A stretch of DNA of 42,752 bases from Spirogloea muscicola (Eukaryota > Streptophyta > Zygnematophyceae > Spirogloeales > Spirogloeaceae), in assembly GCA_009602725.1 (NCBI GenBank), contig WELB01000096.1:111515-154266 (forward strand), in the 5' to 3' direction. Below the pieces are notes generated by a model. It was given only the letters and a program-made list of their open reading frames with translations. It was not told the DNA's origin and made no database searches. The first letter of the stretch is position 1, and every line of letters starts with the position of its first letter. A program made the position numbers and the translations under genes. Positions 10,490 through 19,597 of the stretch are shown here, in pieces.

Positions 10490-11270
10490 TAAAGGTGAGG
10501 CCAATTCGAGCCAATACATTGTCTGGGCATAGTGAAGGAACTGTGAAGGAATTATGATTGGGAGAGATGAGCCAAAAGAAAAGGTGTGCGATGCACATTG
10601 GAAGCCAAAAGGGAGGCCAAGCCAAACCAGTACAACATTGGTAAGAGCAAGGCAAAAGCTGAAAGGAAGACTCTTTCCAGTAGAGGACGATGGCTGCAAT
10701 GGGCCAGCCCAGAGACTAGAATGAACAAAGAAGAGGGGAGAATGAACAAACGAGAGGGCAGAACAAAATGCGCAACCGAAGGGGGCTCTAGTACCCACGC
10801 TGAGCACGGGCCAGGAAGGGTTGCCAAGTGTCCAACAATGTTGGTGAGAGACGGTCCAGACGGTCATCCCGACGTCGGCGCCACGTGTTGGAGTACGCTT
10901 CCTGCTGGCAAGGACTATTTGACCGGCCGAGACGTCAGCGGCACCGCGGCGCGCCGTCGGCCGCTCCGCCGCCTTTGGAACCCCGATCACATTGATGTCA
11001 TGGGGGGGTCCCACCGAGATCCTGTTGACTCACAACTCGCAGCATCAGCATCTTCCGTCAGGGGGTCCGGCGGCGTCCCTCCACCACATGCTGACCTGCC
11101 GCCGCCATGTCGCTCACCCAGGTTTTCCCATGCGGCTGTCCATCTCCTACCAACGCTCCCTGGCTCACGCAGTGCACTTGCGGGCAGGCCGCGCTATGAC
11201 TGCTGCTTCTGGGTCTCCTCGGGCTGCCTCTTTTCCAGCTGCAAAGCACTCCAACTTGCTGCTGCTAACT
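10490..11270. repeat. mosaic of the dispersed repeat family
   Basis: Pieces of the window-wide repeat occur here: ggccaattcgagccaatacattgt near 10500, ggccagcccagagactagaatgaac near 10705, acccacgctgagcacgg near 10794 and, in the opposite orientation, the segment 11120-11282. The same words recur near 20700, 21000, 33360, 37300, 37770, 39430 and 40140. No terminal repeats or intact ORF are seen, so the element class is unknown. Confidence 0.55.
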
Positions 11271-11278
11271 TGGGGTTA

Positions 11279-11393
11279 CTAAGCACCCATCTGCAGTAGG
11301 CTCGTGCATAGCTGTGTGATTCTTCTCCTGAGGGCCGACAGGCGCCAAACCTACACAGCTATGCACGAGCCTCCTGCAGATGGGAGCTTAGAA
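11279..11393. repeat. imperfect inverted repeat, about 39-bp arms
   Basis: The left arm, about 11279-11318, contains catctgcagtaggctcgtgc and atagctgtgt. The right arm, about 11353-11393, contains its complement with about three mismatches, separated by a loop of about 35 bases. Both arms match the dispersed repeat (compare 20772-20815), so this is probably the head-to-head junction of two copies. Confidence 0.75.
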
Positions 11394-12058
11394 CAGCGAG
11401 TCGGTAGAGCGACAGGCGGGCGGCCTGCATTGGTGGATGCGCTCGCCTCGGAACTTAGCCGCTCTGGCCCTCCACCACTCAAACCCGCGTTTCAACACGC
11501 TTCAACATCCTTCAACGCGCTTTACCCCCATGCCCACGGCCCGTGGCCTGGCGGCACTTCATTCTTTTTCTGGGCTGGCCAATCACAGCCATCGCCCTAT
11601 ACCGGAGACAACCCATTCTTATTAGGGAGTGCGGCGGCGCGCCTGATGTGCCGCAACTATGCCCGCCATGAGCAAGCTCCCTCGTGCGATCTCCATAGGG
11701 AAACGGCTGCTGTACAGCGCAGCTGTGGTAGCCAGCCAAGTGCATACAGAGGAAGTTCAACAACGCAAATACAATAGGGTATTCACGGGCAACAGGGCCC
11801 TCTGCAATACCCTCTGTCAAGAGGATGCAATAGGACGTAAATGAGCTGAGGAGGTGAAGAGCGCTTCCGCTGTGCAAGTCAAACGGTGCTGCAAGGCCAC
11901 ACAATTGCTTGCTTTGCTGTGCAAAAGCAAGCAATTGAGACCGCTAGAGGGACATGGAGAAACACATAAACGTTGGCACAGCAATACACAAGCGCTCTTC
12001 GTCGGGGGGCCAGTATCTGAGAGAGGCAGCCCAGAAAGAACAGAAGAAATTGAGCTCG

Positions 12059-12375
12059 CGTTGTTGCTGCTAGGTGTACTGCGTTGTTCTCGTCTGGTGG
12101 CGCCTTTTCTACCCCAAGCCTACTTGATCCCCTTCTTTGTGGACTGTGTGTGGCAATTCCCGGCAAGCGTTGTTGCTGCTAGGTGTACTGCGTTGTTCTC
12201 ATCTGGTGGCGCCTTTTCTACCCCAAGCCTACTTAGTACACTTCTTTGTGGACTTAAAATCCCCGGCAAGCGTTGTTGATGCTAGGTGTACTGCGTTGTT
12301 CTCGTCTGCTGGCGCCTTTTCTAACCCAGGCCTACTCTATACACTTCTTTGTGGACTGGCAAATTCCGGAAATTG
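12059..12375 (+). repeat. three-copy tandem repeat, about 103-109 bp units
   Basis: Copies start at 12059, 12168 and 12271, each with cgttgttg(c/a)tgctaggtg, followed by tggcgccttttcta and cttctttgtggact. They differ by a few substitutions and short indels. The frames across them repeat the same peptides and have no start or domain, so coding is unlikely. Confidence 0.85.
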
Positions 12376-13434
12376 CCCCTCTGGTGGAGCGCTTTACCTT
12401 TTCCTCTTCCCCCTTGCTTGCCATGGCATCTATCGATCCTGATTGTGTTCAACCCCTTGCCAGCGAGCGGATATTCCCAATAAGCAATTAAAAAGTAGAT
12501 CAGAGGAGAAAGACCCGAATGTTGACAAGACTGCGTTTGATTGTCCTGAGCACCAAAGCACAAACTTGTGTAGTCTTTTCAAGTAGGGTGAACTGTCCAG
12601 CCTGTACTGAGTTATGACTTTGGATGTCAAACCAGTCACTGAGGCCAACACAGTGTTCCTCACATTACCGTCAAAGAGTGTCTTGCAAAAGAGACTAGGT
12701 GTAGAAATGGCCGTACTTATGAGACGCACGACAGCTGGAAATGCACTTTGTTCACGGAATGCCATGTGTTTGCAAGGCAAGTATATGATGCTCCTAGCTG
12801 AATAGTCTCTGCAGAAGAACAGCCCCACATGGGGCTGGCCAAGATGAGGATGGGTAGAGAGGGACTGCATGGATGCCCATGCATGCCACCTTGCTCGTTC
12901 TTTCATTCAGACCAGGGGTGAGTCATCCAACAGCAATACTTTCGTGTTACTGTTTGAAGTTACTGGGTCCAGCATGTACACAAAGGCGAGGCATCTTGCA
13001 CATCACTTAGGCCAGCATGCGTATAAGCAAACGTCTTTTCGGCCTTTCTGCCAGATTAATCTATTCAGATCTGTGTAGAGTTGTAACGAGTTCAAAAACG
13101 ACGATAGACAGCTACCACCAAACACCATCTGGAGACCACTAGAAGCCTCGAGCTTTTCCGCCACATTTCTTTTTCCTAAGACCCAGGTGATTGTAGTGAC
13201 GGCTTTTGTACTGCAGTGCATGCTGGAATTGGCTGGGGTAGAAGCAAGCCAAAGCAGCATGCAATGTGAAGTGCAAGTGAGCTTTCATTAGACAGGACTG
13301 TAGGGAGCAGGGAGCATGCCCATCATCATCCTCATCTAGCTCTCCTTGTGATGTGATCCTAGCAAATATGCACAACAGGCATGTCATTGCCTCCGTCACT
13401 CATTAATTTTAAAGTTATTGTTCTGCTCACTCAC

Positions 13435-15287
13435 TTGTTGCCGCCATGTGCCTATTTCATGCCTAGCTCCTTGCTCATCCTCCACGGCACCCTGCAGATC
13501 AGCTCCAGCAGCTTGACCAGCACTTGACGCATGCTGCCGAGTTTGATGCGTGTTTTTGGCCTTGTGGACTTTGCTGTCGGCCCTCCTCAGCAGCTCTTCT
13601 CTACCTGGAAACTGCAGCTTTGGATTGCTTCCTCTTGATGAAAACCAGTCCTTAGCCCGCGAAAGAGTGCTCTCAGCCCTCTCCCTCCTCATCTGCCGCC
13701 TCCTCATTAGCTCCTCCTTCAGGCTCCCTGAGAGAGCACTTGGAGAATCTCAGCTTATGTAGCTGATGACTGACCATCGTGATGAGGAGCACTGATGCCA
13801 TGTTTAAGATCTGAGGTATGTCGAACGCGCTTCTTCAGAATTAGCCAGCTGCTCAATACCATGCTTGCACGTTGATGAGGACGCTGCTATGTACCTGACG
13901 GGGATGATGATGACGAGCTTGATGAGACCAGCTGCGACTTCCGTCTGTCCCTCGGATGATCAACTTCCTCCACTATTATCTTCCTGGGTATCCTGCCACC
14001 ATGGCTGGTGCCGAGCAATGCTGGCTTCACCTTACTCCAAGCCGGGTCGCCAATGTCCCAATTAAGTGCCTACTCAATAACGAATTGAATAATCCCAGGT
14101 AAGGCACAGCCCATGCTGCAGTACTTGAAGACAAGTGGAACAAAGAATCCTTGAAGATCCCCAAAACATGTCCCACAGACACCAGCATAATCAGGATGGT
14201 CGTGAAATATTGATGAGCACCTATCCATCCACTAGCAAGGGGTGGGAACCACCACAGAAGCAGCCACGTGGAGCACAGTGGCTATCTATTAGCTGCTGTA
14301 CCAAGAAATCTGAAAGCTCAGATGTATGGTTCACAATCCAAGCTCTAGAGGACTCCAGAAGAGTGACCAGAGTCATATGGTCGCCACTCCCTTCATAATA
14401 CGTAGGACGCCCAGGCGGTCTCAAGGTCTACAGGCAACTACTTGTTCAAGTGCATTGCGGACATGGTCTCTACTGCTGACCTCCATGGCCTTGACGTCTC
14501 CACCCAGCTTCTCAAACCTCTCATACTCGAGGCGCTCCGCGTACACGGGGTCCTAGCGCGGCACAGCTTCAACTCCAGTGGGAACGACTGGGAAAGGAGA
14601 GCTTGGCGCTTCCGCTTCAGCCACTCCTCATGAGGTCAAGTGGCTGAGGTTTTGCGGCAGGAGCCCTGGCAAGGCCGACATACTGCGCACCTGCAGCACG
14701 TCTCGGGCGGCGGCGGCCCAGTCGATGGGCGACAGCTCCGAGTTCCACATGGCCGCCCGGTTCTGCGGAGCGCCCAGCGTCTTCGCCATCCACTGCAGCA
14801 GCACAAATGGGCCAGCCGCCTTCAGCAGCCATTGCCACACTTCTGACCCACGTGCTTTGGCCGGCCCGCCTTCTGCATTACTTCTGCGTGGCTTTGCTCC
14901 TGGCATACAATCGTACACACAGAGCAAATGCGTGATGACACTGTGGCGCAACGACGCCCATCAAAACCCACGTCGAGCTCGCCTCGGCTCCCCTCGCCTC
15001 ACCTGGCCACACGCTCGACCATGACAGCACAGAAATTGGCATTAAGCCTCTGATTCCTGACGAGTCCGAGCTCTCTGTGCCCACGCAGCAGTAGGACATC
15101 GCTCTTGTATGGCGCAGACACGGGTTCAAATCCCGGAGGCCGCACCTTGAGGTAGCTGGACGGCAGCGCGCCCAGCATTTCGCCGCGGAACTTGCCAAAG
15201 TCGACCCGCCGGTCCCGCAGCGGCACGATGCCCCCACGGCCGCCGCCGCCGCCGCCGCCGACTGCTTGGCCGCGCGCCGCGGCGGCG
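13435..15287 (-). CDS. DUF3820 (PF12843-like) domain protein, partial at the 5' end
   Basis: Minus-strand exons: 15287 (assembly gap) to 15146, containing VDFGKFRGEMLGALPSSYLK; 14792-14691, beginning WMAKTLGAP and ending DWAAAARDVLQ; 14552-14481, DPVYAERLEYERFEKLG; and about 13727-13435, an Arg/Glu-rich helix such as SLKEELMRRRQMRRERAES ending at donor GTGAGT. The first three join in phase 0. The FGKFRG...LPSSYLKW signature matches the DUF3820 fold of bacterial proteins, and I recall plant proteins continuing DPVYRDRxEWE as here. Function is unknown. The junction to the fourth exon needs an alternative donor after 14474. The start codon lies in or before the run of N, and the 3' end is not located. 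It is head-to-head with the CwfJ gene. Confidence 0.6.
15061..15140 (+). ncRNA. tRNA-like sequence (degenerate) in intron 1 of the DUF3820-like gene
   Basis: A perfect T-arm, acgggttcaaatcccgg at 15120-15136, contains a consensus B box. Upstream, cgctcttgtatggcg can form an anticodon arm with a TGT (Thr) loop. The acceptor and D stems do not pair well, so it is probably a pseudogene or SINE head. It is antisense to the host intron, directly after the exon-1 donor. Confidence 0.35.
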
Positions 15288-15529
15288 NNNNNNNNNNNNN
15301 NNNNNNNNNNNNNNNNNNNNNNNNNNNNNNNNNNNNNNNNNNNNNNNNNNNNNNNNNNNNNNNNNNNNNNNNNNNNNNNNNNNNNNNNNNNNNNNNNNNN
15401 NNNNNNNNNNNNNNNNNNNNNNNNNNNNNNNNNNNNNNNNNNNNNNNNNNNNNNNNNNNNNNNNNNNNNNNNNNNNNNNNNNNNNNNNNNNNNNNNNNNN
15501 NNNNNNNNNNNNNNNNNNNNNNNNNNNNN
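15288..15529. other. assembly gap (242 N)
   Basis: Unresolved bases are flanked by GC-rich (CCG)n sequence. The gap hides the start of the minus-strand DUF3820-like gene and most of the promoter shared with the CwfJ gene on the plus strand. Confidence 0.99.
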
Positions 15530-15536
15530 GCCGTCG

Positions 15537-18500
15537 ATGGCGGCGCCGGCGACGCCGCCGCAGCCGCGCGTGCTGCTGTGTGGCGACGCGCTCGGGCGCC
15601 TGCACCAGCTCTTTCGCCGCGTCGCCTCAGTGCGGCCGCCCCTCCATTGCCACCGCCCCCGCCGCCGCCGCCGCGTCGGAGTTTGCATGCCCACGTCCAA
15701 GCTCTTTGCTCAGGCAGCGCTGCGGCGACGGCGGCACGCCAGAGCCAGGATCGAAACCTTCACTGTCGTCACTACGGCATCTCGGTGCTCAGCGCCGCCT
15801 CCTGCCGTGCCCACTGAGCAGCAGCGCTGCGTTGCCCACCGAGGCCTGACCGCCCACGTTGCGGCGCGGAATCGAGCAGGTGAACAAGAGCAGCGGGCCC
15901 TTCGACTGCCTGCTCTGCGTCGGCCAGTTCTTCGCCGCCGACGGGGACGGCGATGGCGGCGAGGAGGTGCTGGAGTACGTGGAGGGGCGAAGGGAGGTGC
16001 CGGTGCCCACGTACTTCATTGGCGGCCACGGCCGCGGCGCCCGCGAGCTGCTGGCCCGGCTCGCCGGCGCCGGCGGCGGCGGCGGCGACGGAGACGCCGC
16101 TGAGAGCCTGGATGTCTGCGCCAACCTCCATTGGCTGTCGGGGGCCGGCTTCCTCGACGCCCACGGTAAGCCGCGGCACCCAGAACGCCCAGAGTGGCCA
16201 TGGCGGACCATTGGATGTGAGGCCATGAGGCAGCTTCCGGCGTCGCGCCAGGTCTGCGAGCTGCGTACCTGGCGAGCGCGCTTCCCACGGCGGAGGCGAG
16301 CGATAGCGGCGCCGGCGCTCCGGGGCCCGACGGGGATGAGGAGGCCAGGAGTGCTGAGCGGCTCCTCTCCAGTGCAGCGGCGAGCACAGCGACGCCCGTC
16401 GACTTTCTGCTCACATATCCTGCTCCGCTGCCGCCCTGCCGTTGTCTGCAATGGCAAGCCTCCCCTCTGCGCCTCCCGCAAGCCTCTTCTGCCTGACCAC
16501 CTGACTTCTGAGCCTAGACCTTCAGGTCAGTGGGGGTTGCAATTGCCTTCACCTTGATGAAGTATAACGAAATGACCACTCCAGACAGCCAAAATTCCTC
16601 AGGTCCTAAGTTGGCATGAGGTAGCTTCTGCAACATCTAGTGGTCACTCTTGACCCTTTACCCTTTCACTCTGCTCTTTGAGCCTCGACCCCTGAGCCCG
16701 CGGCTCTTGGCCCGCAAGCCTAGGTCCACAACAACATAAATGTCGTGACCGAGCGGTCGTTTGTTGCTCCGGACTTTCATCGTGTGTGCAAGCTGATCAC
16801 GCACCTGCTGTCGGGAGTCCTTGACTGCCATGCACGAACGACTGGCCCCGCGGCGTGCTGAGCGGCACGAGTGTCGACGACGACCCACCTGGTCTTGATC
16901 GGGAGGCCTGCGGGAGAATGGTCCCAGCAATGCTCGCGCAGGCCCTGCGGCCAAGGTCCGCGCATTTCTGACCTTCTCTGCCATGCCCTCTTCATGCGGC
17001 AGCCAGCCGGACCCAGCTGTCCTCGACAGAGCGTGGACGCTGGCGCAGCAGATGATAACAAGCGGAGACCACCGCTTGGCAACGCAGGTACCACATTGCG
17101 GGCTCCCAGGGCGTGTTCCTCTCCCGACTGCCGTACATAAATCCGGGGCCAGGTGCGGCGGTAACACGCTTTGTGGGGCTGGCGGCGGTCGGCAACCAGG
17201 CCAAGCACAAGTTCCTGCACGCGCTCTCTCTCTCCACCTCCTCATCCCTTCCTGCTCCATCTGCCACCCCCTCTCCCTACGAGCCAGATCTCCAGCCCTC
17301 TGCTAACGGGCTTGGCAGAGGCTCGTCTGGCGTTCATTCCATCTCGGCAACCGGCCTGAATGGCAGTGGACCAAGCAGGGACCAGCAGCTTCCAGCATTT
17401 GTGAAGAAAGTGATGGATGAGCAGATCGAAGGGCAGCAGTCCTGGAGGTACTCGGCAGCACCCACGAACAAGCGGCCAAGGAGGGAGGGCGGCAGCGGCG
17501 CACAAGGAGAACAGCCCCTCTGCTTCGCCTTTGCCAGGGACGGGACATGTCCTCGGGGGACTGATTGTCGGTATCGGCATGAGGAGGGCAAGGCGCCGCT
17601 CCCGCGCAATGTGTGCTACAACTTTCTCAAGGGGGCTTGTGACAAAGGCGACAACTGCAGGTGAAAGCACTACATTCATCCTTCCAGACGCTTTCCTGCT
17701 GTGACAGTGCAGACTTCGATAGCGAACGTTTATACTTGCCTGAAGGTTCCTTGGGGCCTTGCACTGGTGCTTCCATCTTTGTGAGTGTAGCTAATCGTTC
17801 ACCTGCAATGTTAGCCAATCCCGTTTTGTCTCTGCACTCATCAGAATTTTAATTCTTTCTTCAATATCTGCACCATGTTGATGCCCAACTTTTGCGCAGA
17901 TTCAAGCACTCACTGGAGGGAGGCGAGGAGGAACAGTCCACGGGCACGAGGCCTCGGCCGCAGACCACACCCCTTGCAGCCTGCTGGTTTTGCTTGTCCA
18001 GCCCTGACGTGGAGACGCACCTTGTTGCCAGCGTTGGGGACCACTGCTACGTTGCGCTTCCCAAGGGCCAGATGCTTGAAGGCCACGTGCTGCTGCTCCC
18101 CATTGAGCACTATGCAAATATGTTGTCACTGCCGCTGGAAGCTGCGGTAAGTAGCAGGCGTACATCAGGCTGCTGCAGGATCCATCCAGAGCAGCTGCCT
18201 CCACGCCGTCTTCTTATTAGTAGTCAGACTCATTGTGCTCAGTGCCGAATTGATAGTCATGATGGCACTACAGCTCTTGAATTTGTGGCTTCCTGCTTGA
18301 GCCTCAGCTCTCTTGGTTTAGGCGATAGGGTGCAGGGTTGTCGAGCATACTCCGCAGCTTGCACACATGTGCACGTACATGCAATGGCAGTTGGTGTATG
18401 CTGCTTAATATAAAATGAATCAGCTCAGTGTGCCTGACAAATGTGGCAGGATGAGCTGGAGAAGTGCAAGGCAGCTCTGCGCATGTGCTACGAGCAAGAG

Positions 18501-19597
18501 GCCAAAGCTGCCATTTTCTTTGAGAGATTCTGGCCCCTCCAGGCAGGCTATTCCCACGCCCACCTCCAAGTAAGACTTCCGGCTCTCTCAAAATGGTTGC
18601 TGCTGTCAGGATTTCAACCTTGGCCGGACTACGAGTCACTGGCGCGTACCTAGGTTCCAGAGTCAGGACAGTGCGCGTGTTTCTTAAAGCTGGTGAATTG
18701 AGTGTCTGTGCACATACATTATCCATGTTCTGTCCTTGCTCGCCTTTGCAATCAGGTGCTACCAATTCCAGAAGCACAAATAGGCAAATGCCAGGCTGCA
18801 TTCCTGGATGCGGCGGGGAGCAGTGGCTTAGAGTTCGAAGTCTTACGCGAGGGCAAGCTCCCTTACCTCATGGACTTGTGTATTCTGCATTGCTATTATG
18901 AATGGTCAATGTGGTGCAGGCTCAACAGCAATTGCATGGCAACAAGAACGTAGAGTTGGGGTCAACAGCCTATATGGTGTACTGAAGGTCCTCAAATCGC
19001 AAAACGCTGAGGTTGTTGAGCACCCAGTGCACCAGGCTCAGGCACGCCTGTGGGCAGGACTGGTTAGCTTGAGGAAGAGCACCAGAGCTGAACTGCAATG
19101 CGCGCTTGTGCCAGACGAAGCGAAGCCGAGCGAGCTGAGGAGGAGGTTACGAGGAGGGCACTACTTTGTCGTCGAGCTGCACGACGGTGTTGTGCTCGTG
19201 CACCACATGCAGCCCAAGTCGAAGCTGTCCATCCAATTTGGTAGAGAGGTCAGCCTTGCAGTCCACCTGGGCAATGCCATTGAGTTGCTCGAGCATATAT
19301 TAAAGTCGGAGCAGTTGAGGTCATGTCGGAATCAGCTCCGCCTGGTAGAATCTTGAATAATGACGAGCAGCACAGAGCTCCACCAACACTCTGCACTGTA
19401 CATTTCTAAACTTTCTTGAGTGTTACACATACTGCAGCTTCTGAACACTGTGATTGCACTTGTCACAGGTTGTTGCCAGTCTGCTAGGTATGCCGGAAAG
19501 GGCGGACTGGAAGGCCTGCCGGGTGCCCAAAGAAGAGGAGGCGAGGTTGGCTGAGCAATTCAAGCAGCAATTTGGGCCATTCGATCCCGTGAACTGA
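15537..19597 (+). CDS. CWF19L1/Drn1-type CwfJ protein with two CCCH zinc fingers, 10 exons
   Basis: Predicted nuclear protein of 653 aa. Exons: 15537-15629, 15880-16165, 16252-16414, 16836-16955, 17088-17660, 17900-18146, 18450-18569, 18756-18852, 19115-19248 and 19469-19597; all phases agree. The N-terminus (RVLLCGDALGRLHQLFRRV, then GPFDCLLCVGQFF, PVPTYFIGG) is the metallophosphatase-like region of the family. Two fingers follow, C-x8-C-x5-C-x3-H at about 366-385 and C-x7-C-x5-C-x3-H at about 397-415. The CwfJ C-terminal domains include CWFCLSSPDVETHL, a HIT-like GHVLLLPIEH and FGREVVASLLGMPERADW. Relatives act in the spliceosome and lariat debranching; yeast Drn1 assists Dbr1. Plant orthologues are annotated as CCCH-type proteins of about 600 aa. 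Intron 3 is a U12 AT-AC intron and intron 8 appears to be GC-AG (donor 18853). The start is the first ATG after the gap. Confidence 0.9.
16415..16835 (+). other. U12-type AT-AC intron (intron 3 of the CwfJ gene)
   Basis: The intron starts ATATCCT (consensus ATATCCTT) and ends AC at 16834-16835. The branch-point word TCCTTGAC is at 16818-16825, with its adenosine 11 bases before the end, which is the normal U12 distance. Removal joins ..VDFLLT to NDWPRGV, restoring a block like the conserved FLTNEWPSGV of plant orthologues. No GT-AG pair gives this join. Confidence 0.85.

Larger units (their letters stand above)
9653..13434. other. repeat-rich intergenic region, no supported gene
   Basis: This stretch holds a tRNA-like A/B-box element, copies of the dispersed repeat at about 10490-11700, an inverted repeat and a three-copy tandem repeat, each listed separately. 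A minus-strand frame at 10361-11014 and a plus-strand frame at 10586-11299 are products of the repeats. The 3' part, about 13000-13434, may include the 3' end of the minus-strand DUF3820-like gene. I cannot place its last exon. Confidence 0.5.

Noticed and set aside
14221-14424. Minus-strand frame LVTLLESSRAWIVNHTSEL as an exon of the DUF3820-like gene
   Set aside because: It looks protein-like, but I found no phase-compatible acceptor and donor joining it to the neighbouring exons, so it is left out of the model.
15192-16103. 303-codon plus-strand frame and the minus-strand frame through the N gap
   Set aside because: The open length depends on 242 unknown bases read as X. The real gene starts at 15537 in a different frame.
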